Shown: positions 53,518-63,299, counted from the first letter of the stretch. The stretch is DNA of 64,000 nt from Phycisphaerae bacterium (GCA_028289375.1 JANQQK010000005.1:1-64000), one strand, 5' to 3'. A program made the numbers and translations. The notes: generated from the sequence alone by a model not told the origin.

Positions 53518-54402
53518 TCAACCTCGCACTTGCTCCAAACACGCGTCAATCACATCTGCCACCCGATCCGCTTCGATGTTCGCCGTCCGCCGCACACCAT
53601 CCGCAAACGTCACCGCCTCCAGACGAATGCTACCGGAACCCAACACCGTCCCCAAACATCCCACCGCCGCATGGCAGCCACCCCCCAGCCTCGCCAACAA
53701 CCCGCGCTCCGCCGCCACACACGTCGCCGTTTCGTCATCATGAATCCTCGCCAGCACATCCCGTACCGACGCATCATCAACCCGACACTGCACCGCCAAC
53801 GCGCCTTGCCCCGGCGCCGGCAGAAATCCCATCGCCAGCAGATCAACCACCGTCAGCCCGCCCAGGTCGAGTCCCAGCCGCTCGATCCCCGCCGCCGCCA
53901 GAATCACCGCATCAAACGCACCCGCCCGCAGCTTCTCGACACGCGTCGGCACGTTCCCCCGAATCGGTGCGATCACAACATCCGCCTGAAGATGCAACAT
54001 CTGCGCCGCCCGCCGTGCTGACCCCGTTCCCACCGTCGCCCCGCGGTGCAACAACCCATCCGACGCGCCAGTTCCCGCCCGACTCAGCAGCAGATCACCC
54101 GCCGACCCCCGCAAAGGCACCGCCGCCACCGTCAGCCCCGCCGTTTCCGTGGTCGGCAGATCCTTCAGACTGTGCACCGCCACATCCGCCTCGCCCGCCA
54201 GGACCGCTTGTTCGACCAGTTTGGTGAAAACGCCCACCCCGCCAATTTCCGCAATCGGCAGATCCGTCAACCGATCCCCCTCCGACGCCACGATCACCTC
54301 TTCGCACGCAACCCCGACCCGTTCGCGCAGCGCGTCCGCCACCAACGCCGTCTGCCGCAGCGCCAACGCACTGCCCCGCGTCGCGATCCGCAATCGTCTC
54401 AA
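53518..54402 (-). CDS. hemC: Hydroxymethylbilane synthase
   Basis: 294 residues. Opening RIATRGSALALRQTALVADAL, the VHSLKDLPTT motif, RGNVPTRVEKL and the dipyrromethane-cofactor Cys in LGGGCHAAVGCLG are all present. It links four porphobilinogens into the linear tetrapyrrole. It is the first gene of hemC-hemB-tadA and is divergent from the exosortase gene, with 72 bases between. Confidence 0.94.
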   Translation of the reverse strand: MRRLRIATRGSALALRQTALVADALRERVGVACEEVIVASEGDRLTDLPIAEIGGVGVFTKLVEQAVLAGEADVAVHSLKDLPTTETAGLTVAAVPLRGSAGDLLLSRAGTGASDGLLHRGATVGTGSARRAAQMLHLQADVVIAPIRGNVPTRVEKLRAGAFDAVILAAAGIERLGLDLGGLTVVDLLAMGFLPAPGQGALAVQCRVDDASVRDVLARIHDDETATCVAAERGLLARLGGGCHAAVGCLGTVLGSGSIRLEAVTFADGVRRTANIEADRVADVIDACLEQVRG

Positions 54403-54474
54403 TCATCGCTCCATTTCAAACGCATTCATGCACGACAAACACGCACAACCGACATTGGTATAAGATAACCACCG

Positions 54475-55092
54475 ATGGCCAAAAGACACGCAGCAAACCC
54501 GACACCACCCGCCTCACCCCCGCTGTCACCGCGCGTGCGAGGCCGCGTCATCCGATTCGCCATCCTCTTCACCCTGCTCGTCGCCCTCGGAAGTCTGACC
54601 GAACTTTTCGTACTACGCGCTCAGAACGCCCCCGATCCAACCACGATTCAGTCCACCGTCGCCAATCTCGTCGACCACTACCAGACCGCCATCGCCCGTC
54701 TCGTCGGCGGTGTCGCCCACGCAATCACCGATGACGTCCATGTGTCCGATAAAACCGTCCGCATCAAACATGGCAGCGTCGTCGTCGCCGTCGAATGTAC
54801 CGGAATCAAGGCGTCAGCCATCTTCTGCGCTGCCGTTCTCGCCTTCCCAACCCCATGGTCCCGCAAGTTATGGGGCCTGCTTATCGGAACGTTCGGCGTC
54901 GCCATGCTCAACTTCCTCCGCATCGCCACGCTCGCCTACGTCAAAGGCTTCCACACCGGCTCCTTCGACACCGTCCACGCACTGCTCATGCAGGGTTTTC
55001 TCATCCTCTTCGTCTCCCCGTTATGGGTCCTTTGGATGTTCCGCGCCACCCGCGTTCCCAAACCCATCACCACCCCCGAACCCGCATCATGA
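54475..55092 (+). CDS. Exosortase (XrtH-like)
   Basis: 205 residues with four to five membrane helices. The exosortase triad is visible: Cys108 in VECTGIKAS, Arg149 in LNFLRIATL and His168 in DTVHALLMQ. The block AFPTPWSRKLWGLLIG matches what I remember of the XrtH (IPTLxxWG-CTERM) branch. It should cleave and re-attach exported proteins at a C-terminal sorting signal. TATAAG lies 10 bases before the ATG, so the mRNA may have almost no leader. No IPTLxxWG tail is seen in the window. Confidence 0.85.
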   Translation: MAKRHAANPTPPASPPLSPRVRGRVIRFAILFTLLVALGSLTELFVLRAQNAPDPTTIQSTVANLVDHYQTAIARLVGGVAHAITDDVHVSDKTVRIKHGSVVVAVECTGIKASAIFCAAVLAFPTPWSRKLWGLLIGTFGVAMLNFLRIATLAYVKGFHTGSFDTVHALLMQGFLILFVSPLWVLWMFRATRVPKPITTPEPAS

Positions 55093-55928
55093 ACCGCAAC
55101 CGCTTCATCATCCGCTTTTTCCTCTACACCGCCCTCGCCACGGTGATTTGGTGGCTCATCGACCCGGCAAGCCAGACCCTCACCGTCCGCACCGCCAAGC
55201 TCCTCCACTCCCTGGCCGGATACCCCGCCCCATACCTCCTCGCCGACATCGAGTCCTTCTACTGGTTCAATCCGCTTGTTCCCCCGCTCATTGGGCTTGT
55301 TCTCGCGAGCGACTGGCTTTCATGGCGACGTCGCAGTCTCGCCCTCGCCATCGGATGGGCCGCCTTTGTCTACCTCGTTTCCCTCCAGATCGCGATCCTA
55401 TACTCCCCATACCTCACCAATTCCGCCGTCCGGGCCTACCTGATCAGCATGCAGGTCGCCCTCAACACCGTTGTCGTCCCGGTCGTCCTCTGGCTGATCG
55501 CCACCGGCGGCCCACCAGACCGCTCTGAGACGCCGTCACACACCGATCCGTCGACAAAGACCGCCAGACGCGCCGCCCCAAGACCTGCCACGATCGCGCT
55601 GCTCACCCTCGTTTTCTGCGGAATGATGACGATTCCGGTCGCCCTCGCCGCTGAAAAAACGCATCCTGACCTCTCCGCCGCCCGTCGAGAATTGGCCCAA
55701 TCTCTTAAATCAAAACACTTCAGTGGGTCCCTAAAACCAGTCGAAAAGATGCTTAGGTACGACCGGGGCAACACAGCCATCGGTTATCTGAATCTGGAGT
55801 TGCGTCGCCGACTTGGTCAGGCCGACTACGTCGAGCAGAACGTGACGCGGATTCTGGGGTCGGGGTCTCGTGCTCGGTCGTATCGTCGCTACATGCAGCT
55901 GCATGCAGTGACGGATGCATCGGACTGA
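55089..55928 (+). CDS. Exosortase-associated membrane protein
   Basis: 279 residues from the ATG overlapping the exosortase stop (ATGA). Five membrane helices, the last followed by a periplasmic tail with a TPR-like helical segment (AARRELAQSLKSKHF ... IGYLNLELRRRLGQ). A similar-sized partner gene follows XrtH in other bacteria. The tight coupling supports a shared function, but the mechanism is unknown. Confidence 0.7.
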   Translation: MNRNRFIIRFFLYTALATVIWWLIDPASQTLTVRTAKLLHSLAGYPAPYLLADIESFYWFNPLVPPLIGLVLASDWLSWRRRSLALAIGWAAFVYLVSLQIAILYSPYLTNSAVRAYLISMQVALNTVVVPVVLWLIATGGPPDRSETPSHTDPSTKTARRAAPRPATIALLTLVFCGMMTIPVALAAEKTHPDLSAARRELAQSLKSKHFSGSLKPVEKMLRYDRGNTAIGYLNLELRRRLGQADYVEQNVTRILGSGSRARSYRRYMQLHAVTDASD

Positions 55929-56122
55929 GGATCGAGGAAGAACTGGCGAGCGATCGGGCAACCTGACGCCCACGCAGCCCATCCCTCCGTCTGATTCAAC
56001 CGAACAAATGTGCTCTCAGGATCGGGTGTCGTTTCCCGATGGAGCCTCTTGATGCAGCGTCGACCGCGGACGTCACATTGCAGGACGCGCTCGACGAGCC
56101 AGGCCAACCAACAAAGGCCGGT

Positions 56123-56141
56123 CCACCGACAGCCTCGGTGG
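56123..56141. repeat. Hairpin upstream of the secretin gene
   Basis: CCACCGA-CAGCC-TCGGTGG, a perfect 7-base stem 16 bases before the ATG at 56157. It lies in the 228-base gap after the exosortase-associated gene and might affect translation initiation. The rest of the gap shows no gene. Confidence 0.35.
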
Positions 56142-56156
56142 TGGAGACGAGCAAAC

Positions 56157-57773
56157 ATGAACACCGCAAGGGATCGCCACGCCGCAACCATGCACAACGT
56201 CAGCCTCGCAAGACCCTGCCGAGCAAGAATCGCACTGTTGGCCGCCACAATCGCCACCGCTGCGTGCCTGCAAGGCGCGATCGCGCAGGACGCGACCGGC
56301 GGATCGGACGAATTCCGTGTGTCGGTCAAGAACCCGCAGACGACTGCCCAGATCATCAAGGTCGCGCGAAACAAGAGCATCATCCTCGAAACGACCATCC
56401 CCGTCAGCCGCGTCCAGGCCGTCGGCGAGGAGATCGTTCGCGTCGATGTTGTCTCACCCAAGCAACTCCTCATCACCGGCAATCAGTATGGCACGACCCA
56501 GCTGATGGTTTGGTCCGACTCAGGTGAGCGTCACATCTTCGACGTCCACGTCGAGCTTGACCTCACCCAGCTCAACGCCTACCTCCGCGACATTGACCCG
56601 CAGAGCACCGCCGTCGCCCGCTCGGTACAGGGCAACATCATCGTCACCGGCATCGTCAGCGGTGTCGACGTCGTGCGTCAGATCGACGACGTTGCACGAC
56701 TCTTCGTCCCCGGGTCCGGTGAAGGCACCAACCTCATCATCAACCAGACCCGCATCGCCGGCGAGCAGCAGGTCCAGCTTCGCGTCGTCGTGGCTGAGGT
56801 GAATCGATCCGCGACGCGTCAACTTGGCGTCAGCGGATTCCTCGCAGGTGAAAACGTTCGCGACGGTTTCCTCATCAATCAGATCGGCGGAAACCCGATC
56901 AACATCGCGCCGCCGCCCGGAATCGACGTAACCTCACCGGTTCCATTCGTGACCGGCGACATCATGAACCTTGCCTCCAACACGCTCACACTGGGTTTCC
57001 CACGTGTGCAGTTGGAACTCTTCCTCGAAGCCATGCGTGAAAACTCGCTGCTTCGTGTCCTCGCAGAACCCACACTCGTCGCCATCAGCGGAGAGACGGC
57101 CAGTTTCCTCGCCGGCGGAGAGTTCCCGATTCCCGTTCCGCAGGGCGGTGCAGCCACCGGTGCGATCACCATTCAGTTCCGGGAATTCGGCGTGAACCTC
57201 GCGTTCACCCCGCTCGTAATGCCGCACCAGCAGATTCGCCTGAATGTCCGCCCCGAAGTCAGTTCGCGTGATGACACGCAAGCCATCCTCGCAGGATCCG
57301 GGATCATCGTGCCCGCACTCGTCACCCGTCGAGCAGAAACCACGGTCATCGTCGAGAACGGTGCGACGCTCGCTTTGGCAGGCCTGCTGCAGGATCAGAT
57401 TCGCGGCGTCGTGGACGCAGTGCCCGGCATCGGCGATCTGCCCGTGCTCGGTTCCCTCTTCCGTTCCATCGAATTTCAGCGGTCACGCTCGGAGCTGATC
57501 ATCTTCGTGACCCCCGAGATCGTCGACTCCACCTACATGGACACCTTGCCGCCGCTGCCGGGTGAAGACGTCATCATACCCAACGACTTCGAACTCTTCC
57601 TTGAAGGAAAAATCGAGGGCGAACAGCTTCTCTACCGTCAAGACGTCGAGGGCGCCGACATGGCCATCGGCATTCAGAGACAACCGACCGACCCGACCCG
57701 CCTGTCGCTGCATGGCGAGTGGGGTTACGCCGAACTGCCGGTCTACAACGAGCAGGGCGGATACATCGAATAA
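56157..57773 (+). CDS. CpaC/RcpA-like secretin (type II/III secretion outer-membrane pore)
   Basis: 538 residues from the ATG at 56157 (GGAGACG upstream). Signal peptide to about residue 43 (...LQGAIAQ). The N-terminal pilus-assembly domain (residues about 60-150, IILETTIPVSRV, KQLLITGNQYGTTQLMVW) and the C-terminal secretin core with VEDGATLALAGLL-type motif (VIVENGATLALAGLLQDQ) and VPGIGDLPVLGSLFR are clear. It should form a ring in the outer membrane for a Tad pilus or related system. The cytoplasmic ATPases of such a system are not in the window. Confidence 0.87.
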   Translation: MNTARDRHAATMHNVSLARPCRARIALLAATIATAACLQGAIAQDATGGSDEFRVSVKNPQTTAQIIKVARNKSIILETTIPVSRVQAVGEEIVRVDVVSPKQLLITGNQYGTTQLMVWSDSGERHIFDVHVELDLTQLNAYLRDIDPQSTAVARSVQGNIIVTGIVSGVDVVRQIDDVARLFVPGSGEGTNLIINQTRIAGEQQVQLRVVVAEVNRSATRQLGVSGFLAGENVRDGFLINQIGGNPINIAPPPGIDVTSPVPFVTGDIMNLASNTLTLGFPRVQLELFLEAMRENSLLRVLAEPTLVAISGETASFLAGGEFPIPVPQGGAATGAITIQFREFGVNLAFTPLVMPHQQIRLNVRPEVSSRDDTQAILAGSGIIVPALVTRRAETTVIVENGATLALAGLLQDQIRGVVDAVPGIGDLPVLGSLFRSIEFQRSRSELIIFVTPEIVDSTYMDTLPPLPGEDVIIPNDFELFLEGKIEGEQLLYRQDVEGADMAIGIQRQPTDPTRLSLHGEWGYAELPVYNEQGGYIE

Positions 57774-57815
57774 CCATCAGCGCCGCAAGCGCCCACGTGA
57801 CAGGAGATCACACAG

Positions 57816-58322
57816 ATGTGCATGACCAAAACGACGCTGAAGACCCTCGCCGCCATCGCCATTTCGTGCGTGCTGACCGGCTGCAAGAACGGCGAACTGC
57901 CCGAAGACCGTCTCACCGTCGAGCCATACGACCATGAAGCCATGCATCGGTACTACAAGCCGATGTACGAGGCTGCCCTTGCCCACGACATGTCGCTGGC
58001 CGACTGCCACTTTTTCCCGCACACGACCAAGCTCAACCGACTTGGTATCCGTCGGCTGGAACGCATGGGGCCGATCCTCGAGCAGTATGGCGGCACCGTT
58101 CGATACGAGACGTATTCCAAGGATGAGGACGCCGTGCGCAACCGCCTCACCAGCGTCGAACGCTATCTCGCCGACGCAGGAATGGACATGAAATCCGTCA
58201 CCGTGATCGCCGGCCTGTCCGGTGGACGCGGTATGACCAACAGCGATGCCATTCGCGCCGAGGACAACTTCTACGAGTCCACGCTCGAAGAAATCGAAAT
58301 GTCTTCGGGGCAGGGTCAGTAA
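57816..58322 (+). CDS. CpaD-like lipoprotein
   Basis: 168 residues with lipobox VLTGC (Cys23). After it the sequence has an OmpA/CpaD-like helical and beta pattern (TKLNRLGIRRLERMGPIL, VRNRLTSVERYLADAGMDMK SVTVIAGLSGG). GGAG lies about 9 bases before the start. Next to a CpaC-like secretin this suits the pilus-assembly lipoprotein CpaD, but similarity is only inferred from pattern and place. Confidence 0.65.
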   Translation: MCMTKTTLKTLAAIAISCVLTGCKNGELPEDRLTVEPYDHEAMHRYYKPMYEAALAHDMSLADCHFFPHTTKLNRLGIRRLERMGPILEQYGGTVRYETYSKDEDAVRNRLTSVERYLADAGMDMKSVTVIAGLSGGRGMTNSDAIRAEDNFYESTLEEIEMSSGQGQ

Positions 58323-58385
58323 CAGACGATCAGCCGACAACAAAGGCGGGGTGGAACCGCGTCGGATGTTGAGCAGGAGGTCCAC

Positions 58386-60332
58386 ATGAATCAGTTTCTT
58401 CGCGTCTGGTGCTGCTTTGTTCTGATCCTGGGGACCTTGCAGGGATGTGGTCCTCAGCAAAAGAAAAACTCGCTCACCAACCAGAAAATCCGTACCGCCA
58501 ATCGCGATGCCAAGAACCGCGATCGCAAAGTCGGTGAGGCCCCCGAGCCCGACATCAACGCACGCACGCACTACGCCGCAGGAAGACTCCTGGAAGGCAA
58601 AGTGCAGTTCGACAAAGCCATTCAGCAGTACCGCCTCGCCATCGCCAAAGATCCCGAGTTCGTCGAGGTCCACAATCGTCTTGGTGTGATCTACGGGTTG
58701 CTCGACATGGGCACCGAAGCCGAGGCGTCCCTCAAACGCGCGCTCGAATTGGTGCCCGACTCCTGCCAGCTCGTCAACAACCTCGGGTTCGAGTACCTCC
58801 GGCAGAAACGTTTCGCAGAAGCCGAAACGCAATTCCGCGCGTCACTCAAAATCGACCCCACGTTCATCCGCGCACGCGGAAATCTTGCCGTCAGCTTGGC
58901 CGCGCAACAGAAGTTCAAGCAGGGGTTGGCCCAATTCAAGCTCACCCTGCCCGAAACGGATGCGCTCTACAACCTTGGTCTCGCCTACAAGGCCCATGGT
59001 CGATACGGCGATGCGCGGCGTGCGTTTAAGAAGGTGCTCGGCATCAATCCCGATTTTGAAGCCGCCGCCAAACAACTCGACAACATCCCCGACGATATCC
59101 AGGATGCGCACAAGCCAGGACTCGACGAAGACGAGGTCAAACTCGTCCAGCAATTGGCCCCCGATCCCGATTCCGACGAGATCACCGAGGATTGGGCACA
59201 GGTCATCCTGAGCCTTGCCCGCGAACTCGAAGACGTAAAGGACACGATGCGGCACAAGGACCTCCTCGCCGCACAGCAGGCTGCACTCATTGGCCAACAG
59301 CAGCGACTCCTCCGCGAGAAAGAGCAAGCCGAAAAAGAACAGACCGTCGCAAGCGCGGAAGAGACGCAGCAGGAAGATGACCAGTTGGCAGCCACCGAAC
59401 AAGGGGACAACGATCCGCCGCCGGGCGGCTTCACGATTCCCACGCGGAAAGTCCCAGTGGAAGACACCGCCAAGCAACAGGTGAACGTCACCACCACACA
59501 GGAAATCGTACCCGTCGAACAAGACAAGCCTGAGTCGCAAGTGGCGATCGAAACATCCACCGTGACGTCAATCGATCGAGAGGAATCCGAAGTTCACGCT
59601 GATAACCACGATGACGAAGTTGTGATACCGGAACCGGTTGCGCAACAATCACAGGACGAGTCCGAAGCATCAGTGTCACCGGTCGAAGTGCCACCATGTG
59701 ACATTGCGGTCACAGTTGATGACAGCCATGACGAAACCGAACCGATCGCCGTCACGACGGTCGAGTCGAAGGCGGTCGAGTTGCCGCGTGAACGACGCCC
59801 GATGGAACCGCCAGCCGCCATACGTCCTGCACTGAAGGCACGCATGGCTGCCGCCAATCACCAACCGAATCCCGCAAACGAGGAGCCGACAGGAATCGAA
59901 CCTGTCCGCGCGGATAAAGCAGAAAGCATCGCCCCGACGGAACCCGCCGGTGATGTCCCGAACATGCTGCCACCTGCGCGTCACACAGCCCCTCAACGCA
60001 ACGTCCGACTTGCCCTCGCCAGCGCACCAGCGGAACGGTCAGTGCCATCCGGCCCCAAACCCGCCGCCACGCGCGTCGCGACCCCGGCAAAGTCGGTTCC
60101 GGTCCGGAGCGCACCAGTCGCCGAACCCGCCATCGACAACTGTTTCGATTTCGACCGTGACACCAGTCTCGACCTTCTCGACTACGCCGGGTTCCAGACG
60201 TGCTTTAACGAGCCGGCAGGACAACTCTCCGAACGCTGCAAAGCCGGAGACATGGACGAAGATGGCGACGTCGATCTCGCCGACTTCCGCGAACTCTACC
60301 GCCTCCTCGATACTTCAGGTTGCCCATTTTAA
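58386..60332 (+). CDS. TadD-like TPR lipoprotein with C-terminal dockerin-like domain
   Basis: 648 residues (AGGAGG before the ATG). Lipobox LQGC (Cys21). Residues about 55-240 carry four TPR units (YAAGRLLEGKVQFDKAIQQY, VHNRLGVIYGLLDMGTEAEA, LVNNLGFEYLRQKRFAEAET, YNLGLAYKAHGRYGDARRAF). A 350-residue disordered, Glu/Pro-rich stretch follows. The end has two calcium-binding loops (DFDRDTSLDLLDYAGF, GDMDEDGDVDLADFREL), as in dockerin type I domains. The tad-type position suggests TadD; the dockerin-like end is unusual for that family. Confidence 0.8.
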   Translation: MNQFLRVWCCFVLILGTLQGCGPQQKKNSLTNQKIRTANRDAKNRDRKVGEAPEPDINARTHYAAGRLLEGKVQFDKAIQQYRLAIAKDPEFVEVHNRLGVIYGLLDMGTEAEASLKRALELVPDSCQLVNNLGFEYLRQKRFAEAETQFRASLKIDPTFIRARGNLAVSLAAQQKFKQGLAQFKLTLPETDALYNLGLAYKAHGRYGDARRAFKKVLGINPDFEAAAKQLDNIPDDIQDAHKPGLDEDEVKLVQQLAPDPDSDEITEDWAQVILSLARELEDVKDTMRHKDLLAAQQAALIGQQQRLLREKEQAEKEQTVASAEETQQEDDQLAATEQGDNDPPPGGFTIPTRKVPVEDTAKQQVNVTTTQEIVPVEQDKPESQVAIETSTVTSIDREESEVHADNHDDEVVIPEPVAQQSQDESEASVSPVEVPPCDIAVTVDDSHDETEPIAVTTVESKAVELPRERRPMEPPAAIRPALKARMAAANHQPNPANEEPTGIEPVRADKAESIAPTEPAGDVPNMLPPARHTAPQRNVRLALASAPAERSVPSGPKPAATRVATPAKSVPVRSAPVAEPAIDNCFDFDRDTSLDLLDYAGFQTCFNEPAGQLSERCKAGDMDEDGDVDLADFRELYRLLDTSGCPF

Positions 60333-60390
60333 CATTCCGCGTCTCGGCTGGAGCGTGATCGCCCCAAGGCCCGATATCGCACCCATGCGG

Positions 60391-60412
60391 CGGTTTTCAA
60401 TACTGAAAACCG
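60391..60412. repeat. Perfect 9-base hairpin between the TPR and FtsK genes
   Basis: CGGTTTTCA-ATAC-TGAAAACCG, followed on the plus strand by TGGTATGACTG and no T-run. It lies 59 bases after the TPR gene stop and may be an mRNA 3'-end or operator element. Confidence 0.4.
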
Positions 60413-60506
60413 TGGTATGACTGTATGCGCGGCCTGGAGGATGAGGCCGATTCGACCGAGAATCCAACGCGGCATCGTCCACGATGCACGTGTTGTGGAG
60501 ACAGGG

Positions 60507-63299
60507 ATGTCATCTGAACAAACGTCAACCGAACGATCGGTCGTCGGGCCGATGCTCGCCATTCTTGCCTGCGTCTTCCTGTGGGCGGGTCTGTGGACTT
60601 TCGACCCCGGCGACTGGCCCAGCCGCGATCAATTTCCACACAATGATCCGCCCGCCAACGCATGCGGCGTCGCGGGGGCATTTGTCACTTACCACGTTCG
60701 CCACGTCGTTGGCGATGGCGCCTACCCGCTCGTGCTGTTCATGACGTTCGCCTCAGTCATGTGGGCCATGAAGGGCTACGTTTCAAGCATCCCGCAGCGC
60801 GTTTTCGGTCTCGCACTGATCGTTGCGTGCACGTCTGCCTCTGCGCATCTGCTGCCATCGGTCAACACCAATGCGCTGCACTTCGGCAATGGCGGCGTGC
60901 TCGGCGCCGCGCTGGGCCACTACCTCGCCGAGAAGTTCCACGGACTCGGAACGGTGCTCGTTCTGGGCTACTGTCTGCTGGTTGGTTTGCTTTTCACCGC
61001 CGAAGGCTGGGTTCTCAAACTTCCCGGTCTCATCAAACGCGCCGCCCACGCTTCCGCAAACGTCGCCCAGGTTGCCAAAGCAGCATTGCCCCTGCCCGCG
61101 CTCGATGGTGGTCCGTCACGCCTGACGACCGTCGTACCACCCGCGAAGAAATCGAAGCGCAAAGCCAAAAAGGCCATCGACGTCGAGGAAGAGGAGTACG
61201 AGTACGAGGAAGAGGAAGAAGCGGAGGAAACGTCGGAAGCTGTTGTTGAAGAAACCAACGAGACTGAAGAGGCGCCCGAGGAAACGCCTCCAGCTCCACT
61301 GGTCATCAACACAGGCAAACCCAAGCCGAAAGCCAAGTCCAAGAAGTCGAAACGCAAGAAAGACGACCAACCCAAGCTGTTCAAGGAATCCAAAGACGAA
61401 GAGCCGATCAGCGAAGCTCCGCCCTCAGAATCTGAAACCGAACACGAACCCGAATCCGAACCGGCACCACCACCGGTCAAGAAAGAGCCACCAGCCGAGG
61501 CCTACCCCAAGATGCTCTCGGATTGGAGCTTTCCGTCGATCGACATGCTCGATGATCCCGAGCACACCTCCACCGCCGCCCAGGAATCCGCCCTCCGCGC
61601 ACAGGCCAAGACCCTCGAAATGACGCTCCAGGAATTCCGCCTGCAGGCGCGCGTCGTCGAAATTGACACCGGACCGGTCATCACGCTCTTCGAACTCGAA
61701 ATCGGCGCCGGCATCAAGGTCAGCCAGATCGCATCCCTCGCCAGCGACATCGCCCGCGCGCTCAAAGCCCCTTCGGTCCGCATCATCGCCCCCATCCCCG
61801 GAAAAAACACCGTTGGCGTTGAGGTTCCCAACATCGACAAGGAAAAGGTCCGCATCAAGGAACTCATGCAGACCGCCGGAAACCGGATGGATAAAATGGC
61901 CATCCCGCTCCTGCTCGGCAAGAACGCGTCCGGTCATGGCCTCATCGCCGACCTCGCCGCCATGCCGCACATGCTCATCGCCGGTACGACCGGCAGCGGT
62001 AAGAGCGTCGCCATGAACTCCATCATCATGTCGATCTTGATGGCCCGCCGCCCCGACATGGTCAAGATGATTCTCATCGACCCCAAGATGGTCGAGATGA
62101 GCCAGTTCAAGGACGTCCCGCACCTGATGGCGCCCATCGTCACTGACATGGCCCGTGCAGAGAAAATCCTCGACTGGGCTGTCACGAAGATGGACGAACG
62201 ATACGCACTCGTCGCAGAAGCCCGCGTTCGCAACATCGGCGCCTACAACAAGCTCGGCGCCGATGAAGTCTACAGGCGACTCCAACCAAGCAACGACGAG
62301 GAACGCAAGCAGATTCCGACCCATCTGCCCTACATCGTCATCATGATCGACGAGTTGGCCGACCTCATGATGACCGCGGGAAAGGACGTCGAGCGTCACC
62401 TCGCCCGGCTCGCCCAGAAGTCACGTGCCGTCGGGATCCACATCATCGTCGCCACCCAACGACCCGAAGCCAAGGTCGTCACCGGCCTGATCAAGTCCAA
62501 CCTTCCATGCCGCTGCGCCTTCCGCGTTGCCTCGCGGATGGATTCCCGCATCGTCCTCGATCAGAACGGCGCCGAACTGCTCATGGGCCAGGGCGACATG
62601 CTCTTCCTCCCGCCAGGCTCGCACGACTTGATCCGTGCCCAGGGCACCTACATCGAAGACCACGAACTCCACAAGGTGATCGACTTCCTCACCGACCAGG
62701 GCAAAGCCGAGTTCCACCCCGAACTCGTCAAAATCCGCTCCACTGGCGGCGACAGCGAAACCGAACGCGACCCGCTCTTCAACGACGCCGTCGGGGTCGT
62801 TCTGGAGACAAAACGCGGCTCGGTCAGCCTCTTGCAACGCCGCCTCACCATCGGGTATTCTCGCGCCGCGCGGTTGATCGAACAGATGGCCGAAGCCGGC
62901 ATCGTCGGCGAATACAAGGGTTCCCAGGCGCGGGAAGTGGTCATTACACCGGAGGAGTGGACAGCCATGCAGAAGATGCAGTCACAGCTCGATGCCCACG
63001 AGGATGAGGTCACCGATGAGGTGGTCGCCGTCCTCGAACCGGAGTCGTCTGCTGTTGTCGCAGGTCAGGAAACGGATGAACTCGTCAAGGCACCCAAGGC
63101 GTCCGATTTCGACGAGGATGAAGAGGACTTTGACGAGTGGGACGACGATGAGGACGACGACGATCTCGAAGAAGAGGATGAAGAATTCGACGAGGATTTC
63201 GACGCCGACGAAGACGAAGAGGACGGCGACGACGTCGACGAGGACTTTGACGACGATGAGCTCGAGGACAAGGCGCCCAACGCCGATGTGACTGGCTGA
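60507..63299 (+). CDS. ftsK: FtsK/SpoIIIE-family DNA translocase with acidic tail
   Basis: 930 residues from the ATG at 60507. Four N-terminal membrane helices (residues about 12-175), then a charged linker with Glu-rich and Lys-rich blocks (about 210-330). The motor has Walker A AGTTGSGKSVAMNS (near residue 492) and Walker B VIMIDELADLMM (near 610). The winged-helix gamma domain (RLTIGYSRAARLIEQM) follows. The last 70 residues are almost all Asp and Glu, an extension beyond the usual FtsK end. It pumps chromosomal DNA at the division septum. Confidence 0.93.
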   Translation: MSSEQTSTERSVVGPMLAILACVFLWAGLWTFDPGDWPSRDQFPHNDPPANACGVAGAFVTYHVRHVVGDGAYPLVLFMTFASVMWAMKGYVSSIPQRVFGLALIVACTSASAHLLPSVNTNALHFGNGGVLGAALGHYLAEKFHGLGTVLVLGYCLLVGLLFTAEGWVLKLPGLIKRAAHASANVAQVAKAALPLPALDGGPSRLTTVVPPAKKSKRKAKKAIDVEEEEYEYEEEEEAEETSEAVVEETNETEEAPEETPPAPLVINTGKPKPKAKSKKSKRKKDDQPKLFKESKDEEPISEAPPSESETEHEPESEPAPPPVKKEPPAEAYPKMLSDWSFPSIDMLDDPEHTSTAAQESALRAQAKTLEMTLQEFRLQARVVEIDTGPVITLFELEIGAGIKVSQIASLASDIARALKAPSVRIIAPIPGKNTVGVEVPNIDKEKVRIKELMQTAGNRMDKMAIPLLLGKNASGHGLIADLAAMPHMLIAGTTGSGKSVAMNSIIMSILMARRPDMVKMILIDPKMVEMSQFKDVPHLMAPIVTDMARAEKILDWAVTKMDERYALVAEARVRNIGAYNKLGADEVYRRLQPSNDEERKQIPTHLPYIVIMIDELADLMMTAGKDVERHLARLAQKSRAVGIHIIVATQRPEAKVVTGLIKSNLPCRCAFRVASRMDSRIVLDQNGAELLMGQGDMLFLPPGSHDLIRAQGTYIEDHELHKVIDFLTDQGKAEFHPELVKIRSTGGDSETERDPLFNDAVGVVLETKRGSVSLLQRRLTIGYSRAARLIEQMAEAGIVGEYKGSQAREVVITPEEWTAMQKMQSQLDAHEDEVTDEVVAVLEPESSAVVAGQETDELVKAPKASDFDEDEEDFDEWDDDEDDDDLEEEDEEFDEDFDADEDEEDGDDVDEDFDDDELEDKAPNADVTG

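Noticed and set aside
55940-56060. GGGCAACC...GACGCC resembling part of a c-di-GMP (GEMM) riboswitch
   Set aside because: The conserved GACGCAAAGCC and downstream tetraloop-receptor pattern are missing, and spacing does not fit.
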